The position numbers and the translations under genes are program-made. Shown here piece after piece: positions 1 to 9,184 of a DNA stretch of 64,000 nt. Below the pieces are notes generated by a model. It saw only the letters and a program-made list of their open reading frames with translations, did not search any database and was not told where the DNA came from. Source of the stretch: Natrinema halophilum (GTDB taxonomy: Archaea; Halobacteriota; Halobacteria; Halobacteriales; Natrialbaceae); contig NZ_CP058601.1 in NCBI RefSeq assembly GCF_013402815.2, positions 3,224,001 to 3,288,000 of the forward strand. The letters run 5' to 3'. Within the stretch, counting starts at the first letter, position 1, and each line of letters begins with the position of its first letter.

Positions 1-2
1 TG

Positions 3-650
3 TTCGTCGGTGCCGTCATCGCCTTGCTCGGGCTCAACCTGCTTTACCGCTCCATCGAGGGGCTCGTTGCCGGGACCGAGATCGAATTTAGTGTCCTGTT
101 GCTCGCTGCGCTCGGCTTCGCTATCGTCGATATGTACCTCGTTTACGGCTACACCGTTCGAATCAACGAGCAACTGCAATCGCCCGCGCTCGCGGCGCTC
201 GCGAGGGACTGTCTAAACGACATTTACACCTCGATCGCAGCGATCGCCGGTGTGCTCGGCGTTCTGGCCGGCTATCCGCTGCTCGACCCCGTCGCCGGCG
301 GTCTCGTCAGTCTGCTCGTCATCTACCAGGGCATCGAGATCGGCAAGGAGAACGTCGATTACCTGATCGGCGCCGCACCCGGCCCCGAAAAACGCGGCGA
401 AATCACGCATGCTCTCCGCCGCCACCCGGACGTCGAAGGCGTCCACGATCTTGCCGTGTTCTACGACGGAACCGCTCTCGAGGTCGAAGTCCACGTAGAG
501 GTCGACGGCGACATGCCGTTTCGCGACGCACACGACATCGAGTCGGAACTGGTCGCTCGTCTGCGTGGCCTCGAGGACGTCGGAGACGCCCACGTCCACC
601 TCGACCCGTCGGGTATCGGCGAGTGGAAGGAGTCGGCCGACGAGCACTGA
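3..650 (+). CDS. Cation diffusion facilitator (CDF) metal exporter, C-terminal part
   Basis: The gene enters from the left edge, so its N-terminus is missing. The visible 216 residues hold the last membrane segments followed by the cytoplasmic domain typical of CDF proteins, which export divalent metals in exchange for protons. The motif RDCLNDIYTS places two Asp four residues apart in the metal-site helix. Zinc-type CDFs usually have HxxxD there, so the DxxxD form points towards manganese or iron (family knowledge; inference for this protein). The C-terminal domain shows HDLAVFYDG, a run of VEVHVEVDG and a closing HVHLDP, the usual ferredoxin-like metal-sensing fold. The gene stops 10 bases before the convergent histidine kinase. 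The family call is firm; the metal is not. Confidence 0.9.
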   Translation, partial: FVGAVIALLGLNLLYRSIEGLVAGTEIEFSVLLLAALGFAIVDMYLVYGYTVRINEQLQSPALAALARDCLNDIYTSIAAIAGVLGVLAGYPLLDPVAGGLVSLLVIYQGIEIGKENVDYLIGAAPGPEKRGEITHALRRHPDVEGVHDLAVFYDGTALEVEVHVEVDGDMPFRDAHDIESELVARLRGLEDVGDAHVHLDPSGIGEWKESADEH

Positions 651-659
651 TCAGTCGTC

Positions 660-1808
660 TCATCCGAGAGCGCCCGCGGTGTCGTCTTTCGAACGCGGCA
701 GCGTCACGACGAAGACGCTCCCGTCGGGCCCCGTCTCATCGAGTTCGATCGTTCCGTCGTATCTGTGGGCGAGGATATCGGAGAGATAGAGTCCGAGGCC
801 GTGATTGTCCGTCCGCCGTTCGAACAGCGTTCTCCGTTCCCCCTCGGGAATGCCCGAGCCGTTGTCGGCGACCGTGACAGTCACCGTCTCAGCCGTCGCA
901 TCCGCGGCCACGTGTACGCGCGGCGTCTCGCTGTCGTTGTGAACGATCGCGTTCTCGAGTAGATTCGAGAAGATCCACCGCACGCCCTGATTGCCACTGG
1001 CGTGCACCTCGCTCGGGATGTCCGTCTCGAAGACGGCGTCGTCGAACCGGGCACGGAAGTCGACAAGTTGCGCCTCGAGCACCGCGGCGAGGTCGACACG
1101 GGTGCCGGTTTCGGACCCTCGATTGGCGTCTAACATCGCTCGCACGTCCCTGATGACTTCGACGAGATTTTCGCTCTCGCGTTCGATCGTTTCGAGGCGG
1201 TCACGCTGTTGCTCGTCGTCGCAGTCCGTCCGTACGAGCGACGCGTGGCCGCCGATGATCTGGGACGAATTGAGCACCTCGTGTCGAAGGAGGTCGTTCA
1301 GGTAGGTCAGGAGTTCACGTTCGTCCTCGAGTTGCTCGGTTCGAACGGTGGCGGCCGTCGCTTTTACCTCTCGTCGGATGGCGCGCGCTTCGACGTAGCC
1401 GATGGCGAAGCCGCCGACTGCACCCACGTTCACCGAGAAGTGAGCCCAGTAGATGTTTCCGACGAGCGTATACCACGGGAAAAAGACCATCGTCAGCAAA
1501 TTGAGAGCCAGAAAGCCGATTCCCCCGCCGATACACCACTGGGCGATCCGGGGATATCGACGTGTCTCGATGTCGCTTCGCTCGACTCTATGGCAACCCC
1601 AGATTAGCCCGAGCGCAGGAACGCCAGCCGAAATGAAGCTGACCAGAAAGAGCGTTACGTCGACCACGTCCAGAAATGCGATCCACCAGCCGACGAGGAC
1701 GAAAAACGAGAGGGCGCTGAACCAGCTTACGAGTCGAAGACGGTGTTCCTGCTGGAGCCACCGAGAAGATGGCCGTACGGTGATACGGTCCGACGTATCG
1801 TGGCTCAT
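660..1808 (-). CDS. Membrane-bound sensor histidine kinase
   Basis: The product has 382 residues. Four hydrophobic segments lie roughly at residues 25-140, followed by a linker helix and a HisKA-type dimerisation helix with LLRHEVLNS, whose His (about residue 176) is the expected phosphoacceptor. The ATPase domain follows with N-box NLLENAIVHND (about 282-292), G1 box DNGSGIPEG, F-box-like LFERR and G2 box HGLGLYLS. The N-terminal membrane region resembles the multi-helix sensor modules common in haloarchaeal kinases and has no large extracellular domain. I use the ATG at 1808; an upstream TTG at 1865 would add 19 residues without a good promoter. No response regulator lies nearby, so the partner is unknown. 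Confidence 0.88.
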   Translation of the reverse strand: MSHDTSDRITVRPSSRWLQQEHRLRLVSWFSALSFFVLVGWWIAFLDVVDVTLFLVSFISAGVPALGLIWGCHRVERSDIETRRYPRIAQWCIGGGIGFLALNLLTMVFFPWYTLVGNIYWAHFSVNVGAVGGFAIGYVEARAIRREVKATAATVRTEQLEDERELLTYLNDLLRHEVLNSSQIIGGHASLVRTDCDDEQQRDRLETIERESENLVEVIRDVRAMLDANRGSETGTRVDLAAVLEAQLVDFRARFDDAVFETDIPSEVHASGNQGVRWIFSNLLENAIVHNDSETPRVHVAADATAETVTVTVADNGSGIPEGERRTLFERRTDNHGLGLYLSDILAHRYDGTIELDETGPDGSVFVVTLPRSKDDTAGALG

Positions 1809-1931
1809 CTCGTGGCCGGGGGCGGAGTTGGTTTCGCGACGGTTCGAAGCATCTACTATGTGCAAGAGTACGGTGTGTAAAGTCTGTAACGGCTCGCATC
1901 AACGTGATAGATTCGGCAGACTGCGACGGGA

Positions 1932-1941
1932 GCTTTTATCC
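1932..1941 (+). promoter_or_regulatory. TATA box of the MBL-fold hydrolase gene
   Basis: GCTTTTATCC sits 23-32 bases before the ATG at 1964, the normal archaeal TATA spacing for a leaderless transcript. It lies inside the upstream extension that a start at 1904 would require, so it decides in favour of the 1964 start. Confidence 0.6.
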
Positions 1942-1963
1942 CGTTCGCTATCCGGGTACCGAT

Positions 1964-2884
1964 ATGGAAGTCGGAGACGTCCGTGAAGTTACAACCGGTT
2001 CCTGTTCGGACATCTACTATTTGGACACGGGGATGTACGAAACGAGCGAGTACGGCGCCGTCTACATTATCGACGACGAGCGTCCCGCCGTCGTCGACAC
2101 TGGTATCGGAACTAACCTCGACTTGCTCGAGGACGCACTGGCGGAAGTCGGTATCGAGCGGGACGACCTCGAGGTGATCGCCGTCACTCATATTCACCTC
2201 GATCACGCCGGCGGTGCGGGCTTTCTCGCCCGTGAGCATCCGAACGCCGACGTCTACGTTCACGGTATCGGTGTCGATCATCTGGTCGACCCGTCGCAGC
2301 TGGTCGCGGGAACGAAAAACGCTGTCGGCGACCAGTGGGAGTACTACGTCGAACCACTGTCGATTCCGGCGGAACGTGTCGTCCCGATCGAGGATGGTGA
2401 CGTCATCGACCTCGGCGCCCACGAACTGGTCGTCCATGCCGCTCCCGGCCACGCTCCTCATCAGGTCGTTTTCGAAGACCCGACGAACGATGCGGTCTTC
2501 GTCGCCGACGCCGCCGGCATCTGGGTGCCCGAGGTCGAGATGATTCGGGAAACCTCCCCGCCGTCTCAGTTCGACCTCGAGCAGTGTCTCGACGACCTCG
2601 AGACCCTCAAAGAACTCGACCCAGACGTATTTCTCTATCCGCACTTCGGCCCGCGTTTCGTCGGCGACGACGCCGAACAGGCGCTCGAGGAGTACGCCAC
2701 CGTTCTGACTGAGTGGGTCGCGGCTGTCGAGGCGAAACGCGACGAACTTGCGGACGACGAGGCGGTCATCGACCACTTCGCTACCTCGGGCGCGATGGAC
2801 GACGTCTGGGGCGAAGAAAAATCGAGCGCGGAAGCGGCGATGAACGCGCGCGGTGTACTCGGATACCTCGAGCACCGAAGTTGA
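1964..2884 (+). CDS. MBL-fold metallo-hydrolase
   Basis: The product has 306 residues with the metallo-beta-lactamase fold signature THIHLDHAGG (a di-metal HxHxDH site), followed by APGHAPHQ, FVADAAG and YPHFGP, which supply the remaining His and Asp ligands. This arrangement is seen in glyoxalase II-like and thioesterase-like hydrolases; the true substrate cannot be read from the sequence. The C-terminal 70 residues are helical, as in many haloarchaeal members. The start is set by a TATA box at 1932-1941. It is divergent from the histidine kinase, with 155 bases between the two starts, so the two may share a control region. Confidence 0.88.
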   Translation: MEVGDVREVTTGSCSDIYYLDTGMYETSEYGAVYIIDDERPAVVDTGIGTNLDLLEDALAEVGIERDDLEVIAVTHIHLDHAGGAGFLAREHPNADVYVHGIGVDHLVDPSQLVAGTKNAVGDQWEYYVEPLSIPAERVVPIEDGDVIDLGAHELVVHAAPGHAPHQVVFEDPTNDAVFVADAAGIWVPEVEMIRETSPPSQFDLEQCLDDLETLKELDPDVFLYPHFGPRFVGDDAEQALEEYATVLTEWVAAVEAKRDELADDEAVIDHFATSGAMDDVWGEEKSSAEAAMNARGVLGYLEHRS

Positions 2885-3070
2885 GCGGCGTCTCACCGGA
2901 CGAATCCGAGGCGGTTCTCGAAGATACGCTGTACATAATTACACATCCATTTAGCGTATTGGTAACTATCCAGTGCACTCAAATTGACCGCCAGCGAGCC
3001 GCTGAGTCATTTTTTGTTGACCGTATTGAAATTAATAAACACATGGATAGATGAATTCCATTTCCTCACA

Positions 3071-3078
3071 TTTTATAC
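3071..3078 (+). promoter_or_regulatory. TATA box of the acyl-CoA synthetase gene
   Basis: TTTTATAC lies 25-32 bases before the ATG at 3103 in an otherwise AT-rich leader (2920-3100). The spacing fits a leaderless or nearly leaderless transcript. The rest of the 218-base gap 2885-3102 shows nothing else I recognise. Confidence 0.6.
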
Positions 3079-3102
3079 CATGGGGGCAACTCCCACACCA
3101 AT

Positions 3103-5049
3103 ATGGACTGGAGGGATGCTGAACGGGAGCACGAGGACGAGGTCATCGGGGAAACGACGCTCGCACGGTTATTCGAGGAGTCGGCCGAGCGAAATTCGAA
3201 TCGTCCAGCACAGCAATACAAGGGCGGAATCTACGATCGCTCGTTGACCGACTCAGTCCTGTCTGCCGCGGCATCCGGCGAGTACCGAACGATTTCCTAC
3301 GCCGAGATGCGAGACATCGTCCGGAAACTCTCCGCCGGCTTTCTCGATCTGGGAGTCGACACGGCGGACAGAATCGGTCTCTTCTCGAACACGCGGATGG
3401 AGTGGGCACAGTGTGATTTCGCCTTGCTCGGGGCCGGCGCGGTCATCACGACGGTCTACCCGAGTTCGTCGCCCGATCAGGTCCGGTACCTGCTCGACGA
3501 TCCCGACGCCGACGGTGTCGTCGTCGAAAACGAGACCCTCCTCGAGCGGGTCCTCGAAGTCGAGGACGATCTCGATCTCGAGTTCGTCGTCTCGATAGAC
3601 GATGTCGCCGGCTACGACGACCGGGACGACGTATTGACCCTCGACGAGGTTTACGCGCGCGGCGAGGAGACGTTCGATCTCGATGCGTACGAGGATCGAA
3701 TTGACGCGACGGAACTGGACGATCTGGCGAGCATGATCTATACGAGCGGGACGACGGGCCAGCCGAAAGGCGTCCAGTTGACTCACGGCAACTTCCGGTC
3801 GAACGTCAACGGCGTTCGGAAGCGCTTCGGGCCACGTCCGGACAAGGACGACGATATTCCGGTAATCGACGAAGAGACGCTGGCGATGTCGTATCTGCCG
3901 TTGTCCCACGTCTTCGAGCGAACGGCCGGACACTTCGTCCTGTTTGCAAGCGGCGCGTGCGTCGCGTACGCGGAGAGTCCGGATACGCTCCAGGACGATT
4001 TCAGCGTCGTCCAGCCGACGGCGGCCACGAGCGTCCCGCGCGTCTACGAGAAAATCTACGACGCCATCCGAGAGGAAGCCAGCGGGTCGGGAGTCTCGGA
4101 ACGGATTTTCGGGTGGGCTACCGACGTCGGCGTCGAGTACCAGCAGGCTGACTCACCCGGACCGATGTTGAAAGCGAAGCAGGCACTCGCCGACAAACTC
4201 GTCTTTTCGTCCGTTCGGGAAGCCCTGGGCGGCGAGATCGAAATGCTCATCAGCGGCGGCGGGAGTCTCTCGCCGGAACTCTGTCGACTGTACCACGCGA
4301 TGGGACTGCCGATCTACGAGGGATACGGATTGACCGAGACCGCTCCCGTCGTTTCGACGAACCCACCCGAGGCGGTGGGGGTCGGGACGATCGGACCGCC
4401 GCTCGTCAACGTCGACGTGAAAGTCGACGAAACCGTCGCCGACCAGGAGGCGTTCGCCGGCGACCCTGGCGAGGTCGGAGAACTCCTCGTAAACGGACCG
4501 AACGTTACGCAGGGGTACTGGAACAAACCCGGTGCGACTCAGGGCGCCTTCACGGAAGACGGATGGTTCCGCACGGGAGACATCATCCACATCCGTCCCG
4601 ACGGCTACCTCGAGTTCCGCGACCGCGTCAAGCAGATCATCGTCCTCTCGACGGGGAAGAACGTCGCACCGGGTCCGCTCGAGGATGCGTTCGCGGCGAG
4701 CGAGGTGGTCGAACAGGCGATGGTCGTCGGGAATGACGAGAAGTTCATCGGAGCGTTGCTGGTCCCGAACACCGATCACGTTCGTTCGTGGGCCGAGAAG
4801 GAGGATATCGACCTTCCCGACGATCCGCAGGCGATGTGCGACGACGAACGGGTTCGCGAACACATCCAGCAGGAAGTCGATCGGGTCAACGAGAAATTCG
4901 AGAAACACGAGACGATCAAACAGTTCGAACTCGTCCCACAGGAGTTTACGGAAGAAAATGACATGCTCACGCCGACGATGAAGAAGAAACGTCGCGTCAT
5001 CCTCGAGCGGTTCGAGGACCGCGTCGACCGGATTTACGCGGATGCCTGA
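3103..5049 (+). CDS. Long-chain acyl-CoA synthetase (AMP-forming)
   Basis: The product has 648 residues and belongs to the ANL adenylate-forming superfamily. It activates a fatty acid with ATP to an acyl-adenylate and then to acyl-CoA. The P-loop-like motif IYTSGTTGQPKGVQLTH (about residue 215) and the motif YEGYGLTETAPVVS (about 405) are intact, as are GWFRTGDI and the hinge region with FRDRVKQIIVLSTGKNVAPGPLED. The length over 600 residues and the closing region with TPTMKKKRRVILERF are typical of the FadD15/long-chain subgroup rather than the 520-residue medium-chain enzymes elsewhere in this window. It appears to be a single-gene transcript. Confidence 0.92.
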   Translation: MDWRDAEREHEDEVIGETTLARLFEESAERNSNRPAQQYKGGIYDRSLTDSVLSAAASGEYRTISYAEMRDIVRKLSAGFLDLGVDTADRIGLFSNTRMEWAQCDFALLGAGAVITTVYPSSSPDQVRYLLDDPDADGVVVENETLLERVLEVEDDLDLEFVVSIDDVAGYDDRDDVLTLDEVYARGEETFDLDAYEDRIDATELDDLASMIYTSGTTGQPKGVQLTHGNFRSNVNGVRKRFGPRPDKDDDIPVIDEETLAMSYLPLSHVFERTAGHFVLFASGACVAYAESPDTLQDDFSVVQPTAATSVPRVYEKIYDAIREEASGSGVSERIFGWATDVGVEYQQADSPGPMLKAKQALADKLVFSSVREALGGEIEMLISGGGSLSPELCRLYHAMGLPIYEGYGLTETAPVVSTNPPEAVGVGTIGPPLVNVDVKVDETVADQEAFAGDPGEVGELLVNGPNVTQGYWNKPGATQGAFTEDGWFRTGDIIHIRPDGYLEFRDRVKQIIVLSTGKNVAPGPLEDAFAASEVVEQAMVVGNDEKFIGALLVPNTDHVRSWAEKEDIDLPDDPQAMCDDERVREHIQQEVDRVNEKFEKHETIKQFELVPQEFTEENDMLTPTMKKKRRVILERFEDRVDRIYADA

Positions 5050-5255
5050 TCTCCGAGAATCGAAGTCGAGACGTTCGAGTCGATCGAACGACGGCGGTTA
5101 CGACCGGTTTGGCGTACCGTGTATCGTGTGTGGTATTCTCGCAAGTTGTCCGCCGATTCTCGCAGGAGTTAACCGTCTGGACTGTTTCTGCTGACACGAA
5201 TGGACGCGTCATCAGTATCGTCGTGTCGATCGTTCGCAGACCGACAGTTTCGATT

Positions 5256-7142
5256 ATGACGGGTGCAGAGGCGGGCGGAAATCTACTCATACTGGTCGCT
5301 GCGATCGTCGGACTCGGCGTCGTTTCGCAGCTCCTCTCGGCCCGATTTCGCGTCCCGAGTGTCCTCTTTCTCATCACCGCCGGCGTCCTGATCGGTCCGG
5401 AAGGACTCGGCGTATTGACCGTCGACGCCCTCGGCGGAAGCAGCGGTCTCTCCACGATCGTGGGCCTCTCGGTCGCGATTATCGTTTTCGAGGGTGCGTT
5501 CCACCTCAAGATCGAAAAAATCAAACAGGCACCGTCGGCCGTGTTGCGATTGACGACGATCGGTGCGGCGATCGCACTTGCCGGGACCGCCGTCGCGGTT
5601 CACGTGTTCCTCGAGGCTAACTGGGACATCGCGCTGCTGATCGGCGCGCTTCTTGTCGCGACGGGGCCGACGGTCGTCACCCCGATCTTGAAGGTGGTCC
5701 CCGTCCGCGATCGAGTCGCGGCAACCCTCGAGACGGAAGGAATCGTCAACGACGTGACGGCGGCGATTCTGGCTGTCGTGTTGTTCAAGGCGATGACCGT
5801 TCGCGAACTGACCGCCGACGTCTATCTCCAACTATTCGCCGAGCGACTCGGAACGGGGCTGCTCGTCGGTGTCGTGGTCGCGGCGGTCGTCTGGGCGGTC
5901 CTCCAGTACGTCGATCTCTCTCCAGACAACGCACCCCAAAACGCGCGGCTACTCACGCTGGCTGGAGCGATCATCGCCTTCGGTTCGGCCGACTACATCT
6001 TTTCCGAAGCGGGCGTCGCGGCTGCGGCGACGGCCGGACTCATACTGGGCAATGCCGGCCTCCCCTACGAGGAAGACATTGCGGCGTTTAAAGGCGACAT
6101 TACGCTGCTCGTTCTCTCGTTCGTCTTCATCACCCTCGCCGCGTTGCTCGAGTTCGATCAGCTGTTCGCGCTCGGGCTCGGCGGCGTGGCCGTCGTCGTG
6201 GTCGTGATGTTCGTCTTGCGACCGCTGCTTGTCTTTCTTACGACACGGGGCGATCGATTTACGTTCCGGGAGACGCTGTTCATGAGCTTCGTCGGGCCGC
6301 GTGGCATCATTCCGGCGTCGGTCGCGACGCTCTTTGCCATCCGGTTGCAGACGTCCGAGGCACCGACAAATCAGGCCGGTGCGGACCTGCTCGTCGGGAC
6401 GGTCTTTCTCGTCATCCTCGTGACGGTCGTCCTCGAGGGTGGATTCGCCCGCCAGATCGCAGAGAAACTCGACGTGATACCCATGCGTGTACTCATCATC
6501 GGCGGCGGCCGCGTCGGTCGCTCGCTGGCAGAACGACTCGAAGCGCGCGGTGAAAACGTAGTCCTGATCGACGAGGAACGGACGACCCTCAAGCAACTCC
6601 GCAACGACGGGTTCACCGCCCGCGAGGGCGACGGAACCGATGTCGACGTGTTACGCGAGGCGGGGGCTGACAACGCCCGTATCGTCGTCGCGGCGACCGG
6701 CGACGACGACGTAAACCTCCTCGTGGCACAGCTCGCACAGTCGCACTTCGACGTTCAGACGGTGATCGCTCGCGCGAACAATCCATCGAATGCGGCCGCG
6801 TTCGAGGATCTCGGTGTCGAGACCATTTCGGCGGCGGAGTCCACAGCGTGGGCGATCGACAATGTGATCGAACGGCCCGCGCTCTCGAACTGGATGTCAG
6901 AACTCGGCCGCTCCGGCGACGTCCAGGAGATCGAAGTCACCGACGAAAACCTCATCGGCGAGCGGATCGTCGATGTGGGAAGCGAATTGCCCAACGGCGT
7001 CCTTATCGCGCTCGTGAGCCGGAACGGAACCAACGAGGTCCCGTCCGCCGAGGTCGAACTTCAGGAGGGAGATCACATCACCCTCATCGGCCGGACAGAG
7101 GCGGTTCACGAGGCCATCAAGCAGTGCGGAAAACCGGTGTAG
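5256..7142 (+). CDS. CPA1-type cation/proton antiporter with fused TrkA domains
   Basis: The product has 628 residues. Residues 1-405 form about 12 membrane segments of a Na+(K+)/H+ antiporter, including an extended GALLVATGPTVVTPIL segment and the FVGPRGIIPASVA motif. At about 410 a Rossmann nucleotide-binding TrkA-N domain starts (MRVLIIGGGRVGRSLAERL), followed by a TrkA-C ligand domain (about 545-625, ending with LQEGDHITLIGR). This fusion is known in KefB-like and haloarchaeal NhaP-like proteins and suggests gating by NAD(H) or a cyclic dinucleotide (family knowledge). I chose the ATG at 5256 because it precedes the first membrane segment; the open frame runs 49 codons further upstream without support. 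Confidence 0.9.
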   Translation: MTGAEAGGNLLILVAAIVGLGVVSQLLSARFRVPSVLFLITAGVLIGPEGLGVLTVDALGGSSGLSTIVGLSVAIIVFEGAFHLKIEKIKQAPSAVLRLTTIGAAIALAGTAVAVHVFLEANWDIALLIGALLVATGPTVVTPILKVVPVRDRVAATLETEGIVNDVTAAILAVVLFKAMTVRELTADVYLQLFAERLGTGLLVGVVVAAVVWAVLQYVDLSPDNAPQNARLLTLAGAIIAFGSADYIFSEAGVAAAATAGLILGNAGLPYEEDIAAFKGDITLLVLSFVFITLAALLEFDQLFALGLGGVAVVVVVMFVLRPLLVFLTTRGDRFTFRETLFMSFVGPRGIIPASVATLFAIRLQTSEAPTNQAGADLLVGTVFLVILVTVVLEGGFARQIAEKLDVIPMRVLIIGGGRVGRSLAERLEARGENVVLIDEERTTLKQLRNDGFTAREGDGTDVDVLREAGADNARIVVAATGDDDVNLLVAQLAQSHFDVQTVIARANNPSNAAAFEDLGVETISAAESTAWAIDNVIERPALSNWMSELGRSGDVQEIEVTDENLIGERIVDVGSELPNGVLIALVSRNGTNEVPSAEVELQEGDHITLIGRTEAVHEAIKQCGKPV

Positions 7143-7462
7143 GGTAGGGTCGGCTCGGCGGCGATTGTTCGCGCTGTGGCTCGATCGGGGCTGGCAGCGA
7201 CCGCGACGGTCCGGCGACTGAGAGTCCGTTCGTCGACAGTATCGACCGTCGTTTCGAGCGTCTCGAGTTACTCGGAGATGTCGTCATGACTCGTCTTCTC
7301 GTGTCGCTCTGCCGAGCGGGACATGGGCGAGAGCAGATTCCACAGGGGGATTAACGCTCGTGGAGACGGTCACCGCAGTCGGTTCGCGGCCGTTCGATAC
7401 AGGCGGTCACGAGGCCGGAAAAACCGGTACCGTTTTGCGCACGTGTCTTAAACTGTCGTACC

Positions 7463-9148
7463 ATGAATCACGCACGGGGACCGCTGTGTTCGATCGACGT
7501 CGGCAATCGGACGGCTGAAACCGAGGAGATCGACGACGTCCTCGAGTCGTTCATCGGTGGACGGGCGCTGGGGACGAAACTCGCCCACGACCGGGTTCCG
7601 TTCGACGCCGACCCGCTGGGGCCGGAGAACCGACTGTACTTCGCGACGGGGCCGATGCAACACTCGACGATGAGCTTTACGGGCCGGATGTCGGCGACCG
7701 GCGTCTCGCCGTTGACCAACGGCCTGCTTTCGTCGAACGCGGGCGGGTTCCTCTCGCGGAACTTCACCGGCACGGGCTACAGCGCCGTCGAGATCACCGG
7801 ATCGAGCGACGAACTCGTCGTCGTCCACGTCACCGACGACGGGGTCGAGTTCGAAGCGGTGCCGGACCTCGCCGAGGCGACCGTCTCCGAGACCTGCGAA
7901 TACATCGAGGACGAACACGGACTCGGCTCCGATCACACGACGGTCATCGGCCCCGCGGGTGAGAACCGAGTTCGCTTCGCCTCGATCATGACCTCGAAGG
8001 AGCGGGCCTTCGGTCGCGGCGGACTCGGTGCCGTTCTGGGATCGAAGAACGTCAAGGCGATCACCTTCGATGGCGACTCGACTCGCGAGGTCGAGATCCC
8101 GCCGCTTCAGATGGAGATTCACGGCGAAGCCGCCCAGGCGGAACATCCGATGAAAGCCCAGGGGACGACTTCGGTCACGGAGTACGCGAACATGGTCGAA
8201 GCACTGCCGACGCGGTACTTTTCTGCCCTCTCCTTCGAAGGCGTCGAGGGAATCAGCGGCGACCGCGTCGAGGAGAAAAAGTACAAGAAGGGGACCTGCT
8301 CGGCGTGTGCGTTCGCCTGCAAGCTGCCGACCCGTGACGAGGAGTCGGGCCTCGAGACCGAAGGGCCTGAGTACGAGACGGTCATGGCCTTCGGCTCGAA
8401 CGCCGGCATCGACGACATCGTCGACGTGATGCAGTCGAACAAACTCTGCGACGAGTACGGGCTCGATACGATCTCTGCCGGCGATGTCGTCTCGGCGTAC
8501 CTCGAGAGCGAAGACGAGTTCGGCAACGCCGACCTCATCCACGACCTCGTCGAGAAGATCGCTCACAGGGAAGGTATCGGCGACACACTCGCCGAGGGCG
8601 TCGATCGCATCCACGACGAACTCGGCGTCGAAAACTGGTCGGTCAAGGGGATGGAATTCTCCGCCCACGACGGCCGCACGTTGAACGGTCAGGGACTGGC
8701 CTTCGCCACCTCCAATCGCGGCGCGGACCACATGTACGCCGAGTTTTATCCCTACGAGTACCCGCTGGTAGACGCCGACGACGCCTTCGACAAGGAAGGC
8801 CTCGAGGACAAACCGCCGAAACTCGTGGAACTCGAGAACGCAAACGCGATCAAGGACAGCGCCGTGTTCTGTAAGTTCTCGCGGGACTTCATGACCGAAG
8901 AGCGAATGGAGACGTTACTGGACGCCGACTACGAGGAACTGCTTCGCGTCGGCGCGGAGGTCGTCACGCTCGAGCGTCATTTCAACAACCAGCGCGGCTT
9001 CGACCGAGACGACGACCGGCTTCCCTACGAAATTCCGGAATTCGAACAGGGTCTCACCGAGTATTACGACGAGCGCGGGTGGAACGACGATGGAACAGTT
9101 CCGTCGGCGGCGTTCGACGGCGATCACGGTGCGCCGGCTGACGACTGA
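7463..9148 (+). CDS. Aldehyde ferredoxin oxidoreductase family protein (tungstopterin enzyme)
   Basis: The product has 561 residues and aligns in character with the AOR family, which oxidises aldehydes to acids and passes electrons to ferredoxin using a tungsten bis-pterin and a [4Fe-4S] cluster. The cluster ligands are visible as C279, C282 and C286 in CSACAFACK plus C470 in DSAVFCKFSRDF, the usual 3+1 layout. The N-terminal segment with FIGGRALGTKLAHDRV and the SKERAFGRGGLGAVLGSKNVK motif are family hallmarks. It is a little short compared with 600-residue archaeal AORs. It stands alone; the nearest ferredoxin gene is about 9.7 kb away. The 320-base gap before it (7143-7462) shows no repeat or second gene that I can recognise. 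Confidence 0.92.
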   Translation: MNHARGPLCSIDVGNRTAETEEIDDVLESFIGGRALGTKLAHDRVPFDADPLGPENRLYFATGPMQHSTMSFTGRMSATGVSPLTNGLLSSNAGGFLSRNFTGTGYSAVEITGSSDELVVVHVTDDGVEFEAVPDLAEATVSETCEYIEDEHGLGSDHTTVIGPAGENRVRFASIMTSKERAFGRGGLGAVLGSKNVKAITFDGDSTREVEIPPLQMEIHGEAAQAEHPMKAQGTTSVTEYANMVEALPTRYFSALSFEGVEGISGDRVEEKKYKKGTCSACAFACKLPTRDEESGLETEGPEYETVMAFGSNAGIDDIVDVMQSNKLCDEYGLDTISAGDVVSAYLESEDEFGNADLIHDLVEKIAHREGIGDTLAEGVDRIHDELGVENWSVKGMEFSAHDGRTLNGQGLAFATSNRGADHMYAEFYPYEYPLVDADDAFDKEGLEDKPPKLVELENANAIKDSAVFCKFSRDFMTEERMETLLDADYEELLRVGAEVVTLERHFNNQRGFDRDDDRLPYEIPEFEQGLTEYYDERGWNDDGTVPSAAFDGDHGAPADD

Positions 9149-9184
9149 GCGAGGCGGATAACCGGCCCTTCGGTTTCCACCTTG

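Noticed and set aside
1809-1865. TTG start adding 19 residues to the histidine kinase
   Set aside because: The extension is polar and unlike kinase N-termini, and the ATG at 1808 is better placed.
5042-5194. 50-codon frame overlapping the acyl-CoA synthetase stop
   Set aside because: It has several cysteines but no conserved pattern and no promoter; probably chance.
7448-8731. Long minus-strand open frame opposite the aldehyde ferredoxin oxidoreductase
   Set aside because: It is a GC-rich shadow of a gene with clear cysteine motifs; such antisense frames are common in this genome type.
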